12,451 bases of DNA from Bacteriovoracaceae bacterium. Its GTDB lineage: Bacteria; Bdellovibrionota; Bacteriovoracia; Bacteriovoracales; Bacteriovoracaceae. Of the stretch, positions 1-7,830 are shown piece after piece. The notes beneath the pieces are model-generated. The model made no database searches and was not told where the DNA came from. It saw only the letters and a list, made by a program, of their open reading frames with translations. A program made the position numbers and the translations under genes. Numbering within the stretch: the stretch's first letter is position 1; every line of letters starts with the position of its first letter. The stretch is taken from contig SKIL01000368.1 in assembly GCA_007116425.1 (NCBI GenBank), forward strand, positions 1 through 12,451, given 5' to 3'.

Positions 1-1258
1 CAAGTCTTTCACCTACGGACAACGAAAAATTCAAGCCCCTAAAAATCGGGAATTGAGTCCCTGGATAAGTAAAGGATAAGTTTTCAACAGAGCATATAGA
101 AGTCTCCACTGGCGTCATTATAGATTCTAATTTTTCGCTACTGTAGTTTCCAAGAAGAAATGATTCTTTTTCATGATCATAAATATCATTCAAACGTTTA
201 AGAGAAGTCATTCCTTTGCGCCATTCAGAGACAATAAAGCCTAACTCCATCAAAGGACCTTGAAGTAAAAAAACAAGTCCCTGCATGGCCACAAAGTCCC
301 CAATGCTAAGACTTCCTTGAAAAACAAGAAATGCACCATAGCTGAATAAAATAATATATGTAAGAACAGAACTTCCACCCATTAAAGGCATATAACGCAA
401 CGATATAAAAGCAGATAATAAACGCTTTTGCCTATAAGACTCAGAGCTCTCCACAAGCTTTTCTCGCCAAAATCCTCCAGTATGGGAAAGTCGTTGAAGC
501 TTAACAGTGGAAACAACTTGAGAGGCCAAATCATTTAGCTTTCCTAAATAGTTTTGAGCATTTTCATGACGTAAGATTTCTAAATGAGAAAGCTTACGAA
601 CAAAATAAGGAACTATAATTAAGGCGGCAAATGTTATTAAACTTAATGGAAGGTGGATCGTGCACATCGCAATGATGGTCAGTGACCCTAAGAATAAGAT
701 ATCAAAGACCGCAACTAGAGTAAAACCGAAAATCGCACGTGATGAGCGCACATCACTAGTCGAGGCATTCATAAGAAAGCCTTTTGAGAATCGGTCGTCT
801 AAGTCTCTACGCTTAAAAAAACGTACATTATCCCAGAGATCTTCTTTAAGTACGGCCGTTGCCTCATGTGTTTGTCTTGCCAGAGTTAACCTCCATCCAA
901 CTCTTCCGACACCAACCAAAATAGAGGAAGCTAAAAGTATTGCAAAAAGAGTGTAAAAGGTTTGAGTCTGATCCAACCCTGAAAGAAACCCAGGCAACGA
1001 GGCACCTGTAAAAAAATCAATAATCCAACCCATATTTCGAGTGGAAACCACTTGCATGGCATTTGTAAAAACAACAGTTAAAACACCAAGAACATAGACT
1101 GGCCAACGAGAAAGAATATGTCCCCACCAATAACTAGTTGCAAGCCGATCTCGCCGTCGATTAGCTTCATAACGATCACCGAGTAAGTCACTTGAAGAAT
1201 ATAAAAACAATTTATTCGGGGACAAAAATTTTAAAACTTTTGAAAACTTAAACAACAC
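1..1258 (-). CDS. ABC exporter, membrane domain (3' end cut by window edge)
   Basis: Partial gene; 419 residues are visible, and the frame is open to the left edge. It is a type-I ABC exporter half: a cytosolic N-terminus of about 45 residues with an Arg-rich stretch, hydrophobic segments near residues 52-71, 101-119, 176-200, 205-220, 300-315 and 322-340, and then the beginning of the nucleotide-binding domain, with the A-loop motif FTYPG (Tyr398). The window ends at VGERL, immediately before the expected Walker A, so ATPase motifs cannot be checked. The start is GTG at 1258, preceded by AAGGGA at a 5-7 nt spacing; an in-frame TAA lies just upstream, and TTG at 1255 is the only near alternative. 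It should act as a homo- or heterodimer in the inner membrane exporting lipid, peptide or drug; the substrate cannot be told. It follows lplA on the same strand but has a 96-nt gap and its own probable promoter. Confidence 0.9.
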   Translation of the reverse strand, partial: MLFKFSKVLKFLSPNKLFLYSSSDLLGDRYEANRRRDRLATSYWWGHILSRWPVYVLGVLTVVFTNAMQVVSTRNMGWIIDFFTGASLPGFLSGLDQTQTFYTLFAILLASSILVGVGRVGWRLTLARQTHEATAVLKEDLWDNVRFFKRRDLDDRFSKGFLMNASTSDVRSSRAIFGFTLVAVFDILFLGSLTIIAMCTIHLPLSLITFAALIIVPYFVRKLSHLEILRHENAQNYLGKLNDLASQVVSTVKLQRLSHTGGFWREKLVESSESYRQKRLLSAFISLRYMPLMGGSSVLTYIILFSYGAFLVFQGSLSIGDFVAMQGLVFLLQGPLMELGFIVSEWRKGMTSLKRLNDIYDHEKESFLLGNYSSEKLESIMTPVETSICSVENLSFTYPGTQFPIFRGLNFSLSVGERL

Positions 1259-1296
1259 GTAAATCCCTTACAATAAACAATGAGAAATCACGTCAT

Positions 1297-1325
1297 ATGA
1301 TAAGAAGATATAAGCGTATCGTTAA
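1297..1325 (-). promoter_or_regulatory. Probable sigma-70-type promoter of the ABC exporter gene
   Basis: Reading the minus strand, a -35 box TTAACG (1325-1320, 4/6 match) is followed by a 17-nt spacer and a -10 box TATCAT (1302-1297, 5/6 match). This predicts a start site about 30-35 nt before the GTG at 1258. It would let the exporter be transcribed apart from lplA. Pattern match only. Confidence 0.45.
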
Positions 1326-1354
1326 GCTTAAATATTAAATTTTAGACAATTGTT

Positions 1355-2380
1355 CTACAAAATCTCCTTTTTAAGCCATTCTCCAAATTGCGACAACTCA
1401 TTCTTTAAAAATGGCAACTCGCTCTGTGCTGCACTGACCACTTTATCAATACCACTTACTGAATAACTGGCCGCCTTAAAGTGCTCCATAAGCTCTTGAA
1501 TCAATTCAGGGTGCAACGAGTCAGAAAAAATTACGCAATCCCTAATGACTCCTTTATGAACATCAAGATGAACATCCACTCCCCCCCAGTCAAATCTTTC
1601 ATCCAAATGATGACTAAATTGAGGAGTTTCACCAAAACGCCACTTATCATCCTTTAAAAACTGATAATACTGCTGTAGCTCAGGTATTGATTCAAGCGAA
1701 GAATGCTCCAGAGTCTCAACAGGACAATCATTTTGGTAAAAGTCAAAGAACTGATTAATGACTTCATTTGTGAGACTTTCATGTGCAATCTCAGGATTAA
1801 GGTGAGAGAGATTTGTCACTCTTGATCGAACTGAAGTAATTCCCTTGGCGGCCATTTTTTTTTGATGAGGACTAAGATAATTGGCCAGCTTTTGTAAATC
1901 AGCATTAATTAACAAAGTCCCATGATGAAACGATCGATCTCTTTTCTCCTTAAAAGCACTGCCAGAAATCTTCTTAGGCCCTTCTGAATCATCTACCAAA
2001 ATATCATTTCGACCTGAAGGGTAAGAATTTAAATCGAAATGATTAATAGCACTAGTTATTATTTTATTATTAGCGGCCTTATCAAATCCATGCTTTGAGG
2101 AAAGAAAAGTAAAGTTTGTATTACCCAAATCCTGAAAAACAGCTCCCCCACCACTCTGTCTTCGAGCAAGCTTAACACCATCCTCATACATTTTAGATGT
2201 ATTGCACTCCACCCAAGGGTTTTGAAATCTTCCAATGACAACAGTATCTGAGTTACGCCACAAAAATAGAACATGTGCCTCAGGATCAAGTTCTTTAAAA
2301 ATCCAATCCTCTGTAGCAAGATTAAACCAAGGATCATGTGTTTCAGATACAAAAACTCTGACTTTTCTTTTTGAGGACAT
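1355..2380 (-). CDS. lplA: Lipoate-protein ligase A
   Basis: This cytosolic enzyme activates free lipoate with ATP to lipoyl-AMP and transfers it to the lysine of lipoyl domains (E2 subunits, GcvH). The 341 residues match the two-domain E. coli-type LplA (338 aa) nearly end to end. Visible hallmarks are DPWFNLATED (16-25), LFLWRNSDTVVIGRFQNPW (38-56), the lipoyl-AMP loop RRQSGGGAVF (73-82), GRND (123-126), KISGSAF with the catalytic-type Lys137, HHGTLL (152-157), and AAKGITSVRSRVTNL around 173-190. The small C-terminal accessory domain (about 255-341) is present, with FSHHLDERFDWGGV. The start ATG lies 3 nt beyond the stop of the glycosyltransferase gene; its Shine-Dalgarno GGAG is inside the last codons of that gene, so the two are very probably co-transcribed and coupled. 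The link between cell-wall synthesis and lipoylation is not obvious and may be only positional. Confidence 0.97.
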   Translation of the reverse strand: MSSKRKVRVFVSETHDPWFNLATEDWIFKELDPEAHVLFLWRNSDTVVIGRFQNPWVECNTSKMYEDGVKLARRQSGGGAVFQDLGNTNFTFLSSKHGFDKAANNKIITSAINHFDLNSYPSGRNDILVDDSEGPKKISGSAFKEKRDRSFHHGTLLINADLQKLANYLSPHQKKMAAKGITSVRSRVTNLSHLNPEIAHESLTNEVINQFFDFYQNDCPVETLEHSSLESIPELQQYYQFLKDDKWRFGETPQFSHHLDERFDWGGVDVHLDVHKGVIRDCVIFSDSLHPELIQELMEHFKAASYSVSGIDKVVSAAQSELPFLKNELSQFGEWLKKEIL

Positions 2381-2383
2381 ATT

Positions 2384-3484
2384 TTATTCTCCTAAATCTT
2401 TGTAATAAACTTCAAAGGCCTTACTTGAATCGTTATATAACCTTAAATTCTTGCGAAATCTAGGCCTGAAATTTTCTATCCAGTTATCAGGTGTGAGATG
2501 ACTTTCAATATCAGACAGTTGAAAAAGTGTAAAATGACTCATTAAACCCTCACCATCTCTTTCCCACTCAAACGGATTGATCAAAGATTGATGCATTTTA
2601 TCTCGATCAATATAAGTCAAAATGCGCATCCCATTAAGATTATGGTAGATGCGATTTCGAGCATACTCACTTAACTGTTCACGATAAAAGGAAGAATTGT
2701 AGCGATTTGGATTAGGTAAAAGCATCGCTAAAAAAGAAGACTTTCGAGGAGAGAGTTCCGAGGCCTTTCTATTAAAATAATACAAAGAGGCATAGTGTAC
2801 GCCGTAAAAATTTAACCGCTCTATTTCAACTTCGTCTAAATCATTTTCAAAACGAGGATAAAACTTTACTAAGAAGTCGCTAGAGTGCTCTCGAGCAAAA
2901 TCTAAATTCCCAAAATGAGCAATATTTAAATAGATTTCAAAGATTCTCTCTTTTGAGAGTTTCGTTTCCATATAAAGAGAAATAATAACTTCACGCAATT
3001 TTCGAACAAAAGAATGACGGTGATCTAAAAATAGGTTTTTGACCACCTGCTGAGTGATTGTAGAGGCCCCTCTCAAGCGCCCCGTTTCAAGAAACTCTCG
3101 AAAAGCACTGTACAACTGATCAAGGTCAACTCCTGGGTGTTCATAGAATGACCAATCTTCTGATATTAATATGGCCGCCTTTAAATAAGGAGACGCTTGA
3201 TCATAACTTACCCAATCTTGATGATTGTCAACGATCGCGTAGTAGAACTCATCACTCACAACATCTCGATCAATCTCATTCACAATATAATAGTCACTAA
3301 AAACTTTACGATAAAAATCTTTTCCAACGTTTGCAGGCCCAAGTATTTTAACCTGTCCACCTTGCTCTAAGCGCGAGATTATCTCATATGGAATTGACCA
3401 CAAAAGCATAGCGAAGAAGAGCGCCATAAGGGCCATAATAAAAAAAAGAACAAGAGCTGAATATTTAAAGAATTTGGCAAACAC
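2384..3484 (-). CDS. Monofunctional peptidoglycan glycosyltransferase (GT51), divergent
   Basis: It polymerises lipid II into glycan strands at the outer face of the inner membrane. The 366 residues hold one N-terminal membrane anchor (about 8-30), a linker with YDQASPYLKAAILISEDWSF, and the GT51 motifs: EDWSFYEHPGVD (catalytic-type Glu109), GASTITQQ (139-146), RKLRE (second acid Glu165), KERIFEIYLN (178-187), and a weak motif 4, IAHFGN. A last conserved stretch, YFNRKASELSPRKSSFLAMLLPNPNRY, follows. No transpeptidase domain is present. It is longer than a typical MtgA (about 240 aa): there is an acidic insertion of about 25 residues after motif 4 and a C-terminal extension of about 90 residues of unknown role. 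The start is GTG (3484-3482), preceded by AAGGA at 9 nt. It lies 103 nt after the gene for the unknown exported protein and 3 nt before lplA. mtgA-like by function, but too divergent to name with certainty. Confidence 0.9.
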   Translation of the reverse strand: MFAKFFKYSALVLFFIMALMALFFAMLLWSIPYEIISRLEQGGQVKILGPANVGKDFYRKVFSDYYIVNEIDRDVVSDEFYYAIVDNHQDWVSYDQASPYLKAAILISEDWSFYEHPGVDLDQLYSAFREFLETGRLRGASTITQQVVKNLFLDHRHSFVRKLREVIISLYMETKLSKERIFEIYLNIAHFGNLDFAREHSSDFLVKFYPRFENDLDEVEIERLNFYGVHYASLYYFNRKASELSPRKSSFLAMLLPNPNRYNSSFYREQLSEYARNRIYHNLNGMRILTYIDRDKMHQSLINPFEWERDGEGLMSHFTLFQLSDIESHLTPDNWIENFRPRFRKNLRLYNDSSKAFEVYYKDLGE

Positions 3485-3518
3485 TGCAAAACGTCCTTAG
3501 AATAATGCCTTTGAAAAC

Positions 3519-3535
3519 CTTGCGGTGCTAGCAAG
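3519..3535 (-). terminator. Possible weak terminator hairpin after the 696-aa gene
   Basis: CTTGC and GCAAG can pair (5-bp stem, 7-nt loop), and on the minus strand the hairpin is followed by GTTTTC. It lies between the end of the unknown exported protein gene and the GTG of the glycosyltransferase gene. The stem is short and the T-run poor, so partial read-through into the glycosyltransferase and lplA is likely if it works at all. Confidence 0.25.
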
Positions 3536-3587
3536 ATAAACCAAAGACATTCATTTCAAAAGCCATAGTGCATTCATTCTATTCGTA

Positions 3588-5678
3588 TTAAGGTCTTAAA
3601 ACTTCATGACAACGATAAGATTCAATGACATCCTGTAAGAGGCCTGCTTGCGGTTGGGATTTATTTAATTCCAACATCACCTTACCAATAAATTTCCTTT
3701 GCCTTAAGGTATAGCGGCGATCAATATAATCACTTCGATCAGAGTCTGAAATCTCACTGCCTCGTAATAATTGCGCAGCAAAAAACGATGAGCGATAATG
3801 ATTTCTCAAGCGCTCAAAATCTCTTCTAAACCCCAGAAAACCACGCGGAACATCACCATGAAAAAGCTCTTTATTTGTGATTAAAAAGTCATAACCCTGC
3901 CTAACCAAACCATCGGCCAGTCTCCAAGAGCGTCTAAAGGGAAGAGCATCTTGACAGGCGTAGATCACATCTAAATCGCTAAGTTCGCTCTGAGACCTTA
4001 GGGCGAAACGACTACCTCCACTTACCGCCTCTAAATGATCATCAGCAAAAATTTTAAATTTTTTATTAAAATCACGATTTTCACGATTAGCAGCATTTGT
4101 CACATAGTCAACAAATTCATAACCCCACTTACCATAGATCTGAGATGTAATTTCGTCATACTGCTGAAGAATATAAACCAAATTCTCCGTACTGTCTTGG
4201 CGAGCACGGTATTCATCTGTATCGAGCACTCTTTGAATTCGATTAATAACAACTTCAAGCGAATTTTTTAAGTTATAAATCTGTTCAATATGAGCTTTTC
4301 TAAACTCTCCTAGATCTTGAAAAAGTTTTGCTATTGACTGTCCAAATACCTGAGTCTCATTCATCCACTGCGATTGAACAAGATTACGATTTCTCGTTAC
4401 ACCCTCGATCACTCGCTCAAAGTGAAAAACGAGTTGGGCCCGATGAGTTTGATCAAAGGCCAGAGCATCTAACTCCATCAAGCTTTCTAGGCGAGAAGGA
4501 TCCGTAGTATACATAAACCTTTCAATTTCACGCAGAAAAACACGATCCATTACTTCAAAGTCAGAAAATCCTCTTTCAATATACTCCTCTACCATTGAGT
4601 ATAAAGTACTCGACTGCATTCCCATTGTTTGAATAAGGCGCATTTTCTGTGTTTCTGCAGGAACCTGGTTATGACCATCAAGTGGAACCTTAACCATATT
4701 AAATAGGTTTTTTGAATGTCTCTCAAAATCTTTTAAAAAAGTCAGCGAGCCTTCTAACTGATTTTCTCGATAATCAATCATCGCCGTGTTTAAATCTTCA
4801 TAATGAGATTTCAGGCGAGACTCAATTTCTTCAAGATAACTCATGAATTCAATCGCCACCTCAAGGTCACGCCGGTGAGTCTGAGTTGGGACATCGAGCA
4901 TACCTGTTTCTCTAATATCGTTTCGAAGGTCATAAAAAGCACAATTTAATTTAACAAAAGTTTGTCTATCTTGAATATTTTCAAAATCAAATCTGACAGA
5001 AAAAATATTATCAATCACCCTTAAGATAGAGGCGATTGCAAGACCTCCGCCTGAAACAATGAGACCATTCTGATTTGGAACTAGGAGCCCCATCTGTGCA
5101 AAGGACTGAATAATATCTGCCGTCTGAGCTAAGAACGTTCTGTCATCAATTTGACATTGCCCATTTAAAAAAATGCTATTGATATTATTAAAAACATTCG
5201 CAATCTGCTCTCCATTCACTGTCACCCCACCAACTTGTGTATCGCCCTGGGTAAGCATCGATGAGAAAAGGCCTGAACTATCATCATTATCATCTCCGCT
5301 TCCCGGAGACTGTTGATCACGATAAGTGTTTAAGGAGTCCTGAATGGAGCGAGCATTTTGTAAAATTTCACTCAATCTTTCCTGATCACTATCGAGACAA
5401 TTATCTCGAAACAGGGCCCTAATCGTATCAATTTTAGTAAAAATATCTCGATATTGATTTGAGTCAAGAGGACAAGAGTCGACTCGGCCAGTTGATTCTC
5501 TATAGCGAGAAATAAAGCGCTCCATCTCAAGAACCCGATCACCATCCGGCCCTTGTAATACAGGGTCTTTTAGTAGCCTTTCGAGTTCGCTGTTTTTCTC
5601 AAAATTATGGGCAAAAACCACTTGCTGCCCTGTTATAACAAGACTAAGCGCAATGATTCCTACTTTTTTTATAAACAT
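3588..5678 (-). CDS. Exported protein of unknown function, 696 aa
   Basis: I do not recognise the family. The N-terminus is a clear Sec signal peptide (basic FIKK, hydrophobic core, likely cleavage after VVFA near residue 23, then HNFEK). The mature part is mostly predicted helix, rich in Glu/Arg/Gln, with an acidic low-complexity linker at about 125-138 (SPGSGDDNDDSS) and one Gly-rich hydrophobic stretch at about 200-230 (GLIVSGGGLAIASI) followed by FVKLNCAFYDLR. Six cysteines (69, 94, 175, 246, 575, 690) would allow disulfides in the periplasm. No enzyme motif is visible. An in-frame TTG at 5684 gives a slightly longer frame, but the Shine-Dalgarno GAAGGA abuts that TTG and sits 6 nt before ATG 5678, so the ATG is the start. 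It has a good promoter of its own and is followed by the glycosyltransferase gene, which hints at an envelope role (inference). Confidence 0.85.
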   Translation of the reverse strand: MFIKKVGIIALSLVITGQQVVFAHNFEKNSELERLLKDPVLQGPDGDRVLEMERFISRYRESTGRVDSCPLDSNQYRDIFTKIDTIRALFRDNCLDSDQERLSEILQNARSIQDSLNTYRDQQSPGSGDDNDDSSGLFSSMLTQGDTQVGGVTVNGEQIANVFNNINSIFLNGQCQIDDRTFLAQTADIIQSFAQMGLLVPNQNGLIVSGGGLAIASILRVIDNIFSVRFDFENIQDRQTFVKLNCAFYDLRNDIRETGMLDVPTQTHRRDLEVAIEFMSYLEEIESRLKSHYEDLNTAMIDYRENQLEGSLTFLKDFERHSKNLFNMVKVPLDGHNQVPAETQKMRLIQTMGMQSSTLYSMVEEYIERGFSDFEVMDRVFLREIERFMYTTDPSRLESLMELDALAFDQTHRAQLVFHFERVIEGVTRNRNLVQSQWMNETQVFGQSIAKLFQDLGEFRKAHIEQIYNLKNSLEVVINRIQRVLDTDEYRARQDSTENLVYILQQYDEITSQIYGKWGYEFVDYVTNAANRENRDFNKKFKIFADDHLEAVSGGSRFALRSQSELSDLDVIYACQDALPFRRSWRLADGLVRQGYDFLITNKELFHGDVPRGFLGFRRDFERLRNHYRSSFFAAQLLRGSEISDSDRSDYIDRRYTLRQRKFIGKVMLELNKSQPQAGLLQDVIESYRCHEVLRP

Positions 5679-5721
5679 TTCCAATCCTTCAGCTCATTAA
5701 AAGAAGTTTAAGATATGGCGC

Positions 5722-5750
5722 ATTATAAGAATAATAAGGGGAGCAAACAA
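5722..5750 (-). promoter_or_regulatory. Strong sigma-70-type promoter of the 696-aa protein gene
   Basis: On the minus strand TTGTTT (5750-5745) is followed by exactly 17 nt and a perfect TATAAT (5727-5722). The predicted start site is about 35 nt upstream of ATG 5678. This is the best promoter match in the window and probably drives the 696-aa gene and, through read-through, the glycosyltransferase gene and lplA. Confidence 0.6.
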
Positions 5751-5814
5751 CTCACAGCGTAGTTTTTACCTTAAGAGATTACTAAAGGGGATTAAGAGAC
5801 TAATTTTACGGTAC

Positions 5815-7305
5815 TTACCGGTAAACACAGCGAAAGCCAACATCTACATATTCAATTGCAGGGTCCAAAGTCCCAAGCGCGAAAACACCAGCACTCCGTT
5901 CAGAGTTAAAAGAACCTCCTCTAACGAAGCCGCGTTCACCAGTAGTAAAACTCGCACGTCCAAGATAGATGGATGAGTTATAAGGAATAATGACTTCAGG
6001 ATTGTCAGGCATATACAGATCAGGTGTGTCTAGGTCACATCCAATAAGGGAACTAATATTTTCCAACTCTTCAACACCATCACAGCCACCTGGTGCATCA
6101 TCAAGAGTGCCTCCCCGTGTCCAATCAACCCACTCCCAAGCATTGCCAGCAAAGTCCCAAATATGGCGAGCATCACCTAGTGAATGACGTGCCCGAAGGT
6201 TACGACTGGCAAAAGGGCCGGTAATAAGCCCAAGTCCATCAATTGAACAAGAATAGGCTTCTCCTGTGTTTCCAGCGTTTAAGCATCCCACACCAATAAC
6301 TCCTGAAGACCAGTTCTCAGGGATTGACTCAATCTGTAAAGCAAGAGTCATCCACTCATCATTTGAAATCAGATCATAGTTAGGACCAAGAGCGCGACAT
6401 CGGGCCTGAGCATTCTCCTTCGTGATTTCAACCCAAGGTTCTGTGTTAATAAATAATGGCGAAGTTGCCGGTAGTTCAAATCCATCATTACGGGCCTCTA
6501 GCTGCATAACACAAAAAGGATCATCAATATCAAAGTCGGAGTTGCTATCTACTAAAACATAACCGACGGGACAACCAGTTGTGATATTAATGATATTTGA
6601 AGCTTCACTCACAAGGCCGACATTATTTCTTGCCGTAACTCTATACTGGTACTCTGTTAAAGGTGAAACAGTGCGATCAATATAGGAGTTTCCAATAGTC
6701 ATAACATCAATTTCGGTAAACCCATCTCCAACAGGACTTTCGCGTTCGATATGATAATTAACGATATCTGCCCCTCCATTTCTTTCAGGGGTTTGCCAAG
6801 TTAAAATAACTGATCCTCCGGGATCAAATGATGCAACTGACCCTTGCAATTCACCTGGTGCATCGGGAGGGCCAAAGTCAGTAACAACACTAATGGAAGA
6901 GGTAGCTGCTCCAACTCCTATTTGAGATATTGCCGAAACTCTATATGAATAAGTTTGCCCACCATCGAGATCATCATCAACAAATGTGGTCATCGGATTA
7001 TTCGTATTAGATAAGTAGATTTCGTGTACGCCCTGTCCCCCAACTCGACGATAAATTCGGTAACCAGTGATAGGCTTGCGGCCATCATTCTCAGGGGTCT
7101 CCCAAGCTAGTGTCACCTGGGAGTAAGAATCAACACTTACAGAAAAACCACGTGGTTCCCCTGGGAATGTAGCAAGATTCACACTGTCTGGTTCAAATTG
7201 ACAGGAAAAACTCAGTAAGGAAAAAGGAAGAATTAAGATATAAGGTGGTAAAGCATGCATCGCATACTTTAGTAAACCCAATATTTTAAATAAAGACTTT
7301 CTCAC
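5815..7305 (-). CDS. Probable lipoprotein with two FN3 domains and a SUMF1/FGE-like domain
   Basis: 496 residues. The hydrophobic N-terminus ends in LLSFSC (Cys35), a non-classical but plausible lipobox, so the protein is probably anchored in the outer membrane or facing the periplasm or surface. Two fibronectin type III domains follow: about 47-143 (VTLAWETPENDG, YSYRVSAISQIG) and 145-243 (VILTWQTPERNGG, YQYRVTARNNVG). Residues 245-496 form a SUMF1/formylglycine-generating-enzyme-like domain: ENAQARCRALG, LISNDEWM, WDFAGNAWEWVDW (383-395), RGFVRGGSF (468-476) and a terminal GFRCVYR. The paired active-site cysteines that follow RGGSF in true FGE are absent, so it is likely a binding module rather than a sulfatase activator. 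The start is GTG at 7305, preceded by GAGG at 8 nt; ATG at codon 16 lacks a good ribosome site. It appears to be a single-gene unit with a TATAAT box upstream and a terminator of the previous operon behind that. Confidence 0.88.
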   Translation of the reverse strand: MRKSLFKILGLLKYAMHALPPYILILPFSLLSFSCQFEPDSVNLATFPGEPRGFSVSVDSYSQVTLAWETPENDGRKPITGYRIYRRVGGQGVHEIYLSNTNNPMTTFVDDDLDGGQTYSYRVSAISQIGVGAATSSISVVTDFGPPDAPGELQGSVASFDPGGSVILTWQTPERNGGADIVNYHIERESPVGDGFTEIDVMTIGNSYIDRTVSPLTEYQYRVTARNNVGLVSEASNIINITTGCPVGYVLVDSNSDFDIDDPFCVMQLEARNDGFELPATSPLFINTEPWVEITKENAQARCRALGPNYDLISNDEWMTLALQIESIPENWSSGVIGVGCLNAGNTGEAYSCSIDGLGLITGPFASRNLRARHSLGDARHIWDFAGNAWEWVDWTRGGTLDDAPGGCDGVEELENISSLIGCDLDTPDLYMPDNPEVIIPYNSSIYLGRASFTTGERGFVRGGSFNSERSAGVFALGTLDPAIEYVDVGFRCVYR

Positions 7306-7341
7306 TCACACAACCTCAATACTTAAAGATGTAAGTTCTTT

Positions 7342-7347
7342 ATTATA
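7342..7347 (-). promoter_or_regulatory. Probable -10 box of the FN3/SUMF1 lipoprotein gene
   Basis: A perfect TATAAT on the minus strand lies about 36 nt upstream of the GTG at 7305. There is no convincing -35 at 16-18 nt. A 6-bp inverted repeat, TGAGGT (7376-7381) and ACCTCA (7395-7400), lies further upstream and might bind an activator; that is speculation. Confidence 0.35.
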
Positions 7348-7436
7348 TCGGTTGTTTCCGTATTCTTGTTGATAGTGAGGTCAAAGATTTATTAACCTCA
7401 GCTTATCATATAGCAGAATATGAGAAAAAGAGGACG

Positions 7437-7460
7437 AAGTGCCAATTTTAATTGGCACTT
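7437..7460 (-). terminator. Hairpin closing the 10007-7473 cassette
   Basis: A perfect inverted repeat with arms AAGTGCCAATT and AATTGGCACTT (11 bp each, 2-nt centre; in practice about 9 bp with a 6-nt loop). It begins 12 nt past the TAG of the small exported protein gene. On the minus strand a T-rich run (CTCTTTTTCTC) follows only after about 7 nt, so intrinsic termination may be imperfect, but the position fits an operon end. Confidence 0.65.
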
Positions 7461-7472
7461 TAAAGTGAATTG

Positions 7473-7820
7473 CTAGTATTGATCAATAAACATCTTCGTC
7501 AAGCTTAGGGTTCCTTCACTACAAGCAAGATAGCGACGAGACAGCGATGAACTTTGATCAGGGTAATCATTATCGGCCCGAAGTATTTGTTCAATCTTTT
7601 GCTCAAGTGATCTACAGGACCTTCTTAAAAAGGAAAAACTTAAGCGTTCGGACCAAGAGAGTAAAGAGGTGTCAATATGATCAATGGCGAAGTTGAAAAC
7701 TTCTTCTGTTCTTTCATAAGTCGAAAGAACTAGTCTTTCTTGAACAGTTAAATCTCTCGCCGAAACACTAAAAGATAAGGCCAACAGTACAGTAATAAAG
7801 AACTTCGTTTTAAACAACAT
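7473..7820 (-). CDS. Small exported protein of unknown function, 115 aa
   Basis: Not recognised. The first 21 residues are a good signal peptide (LFKTKFFITVLLALSFSVSA, then RD). The mature part of about 94 residues is predicted helical, with two cysteines (69 and 100) that could form one disulfide, and no known motif. The start ATG is well supported: GAGGAG lies 6 nt upstream. It follows the HAD gene by 10 nt on the same strand and is followed by a strong hairpin, so it is the last gene of a three-gene cassette. Its partners are both apparently cytosolic, which makes an exported third member notable, or only incidental. Confidence 0.8.
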   Translation of the reverse strand: MLFKTKFFITVLLALSFSVSARDLTVQERLVLSTYERTEEVFNFAIDHIDTSLLSWSERLSFSFLRRSCRSLEQKIEQILRADNDYPDQSSSLSRRYLACSEGTLSLTKMFIDQY

Positions 7821-7830
7821 CCTTGTCTCC

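Noticed and set aside
660..956. Plus-strand open frame of 98 codons
   Set aside because: It lies antisense within the ABC exporter membrane domain, whose minus-strand translation is clearly the real one.
1322..1331. Palindrome TTAAGCTTAA after lplA
   Set aside because: AT-rich and loopless; it overlaps the proposed -35 of the exporter gene and is expected by chance in such sequence.
4035..4271. Plus-strand open frame of 78 codons
   Set aside because: Antisense to the 696-aa exported protein gene; composition is low-complexity Ile/Phe/Asn as expected of a shadow frame, and there is no ribosome site.
5679..5684. TTG start two codons upstream of ATG 5678
   Set aside because: The Shine-Dalgarno GAAGGA abuts the TTG with no spacing, but is ideally placed for the ATG.
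5815..5824. Palindrome TTACCGGTAA at the end of the lipoprotein gene
   Set aside because: It has no loop and no T-run; it is too short to be a terminator and may be chance.
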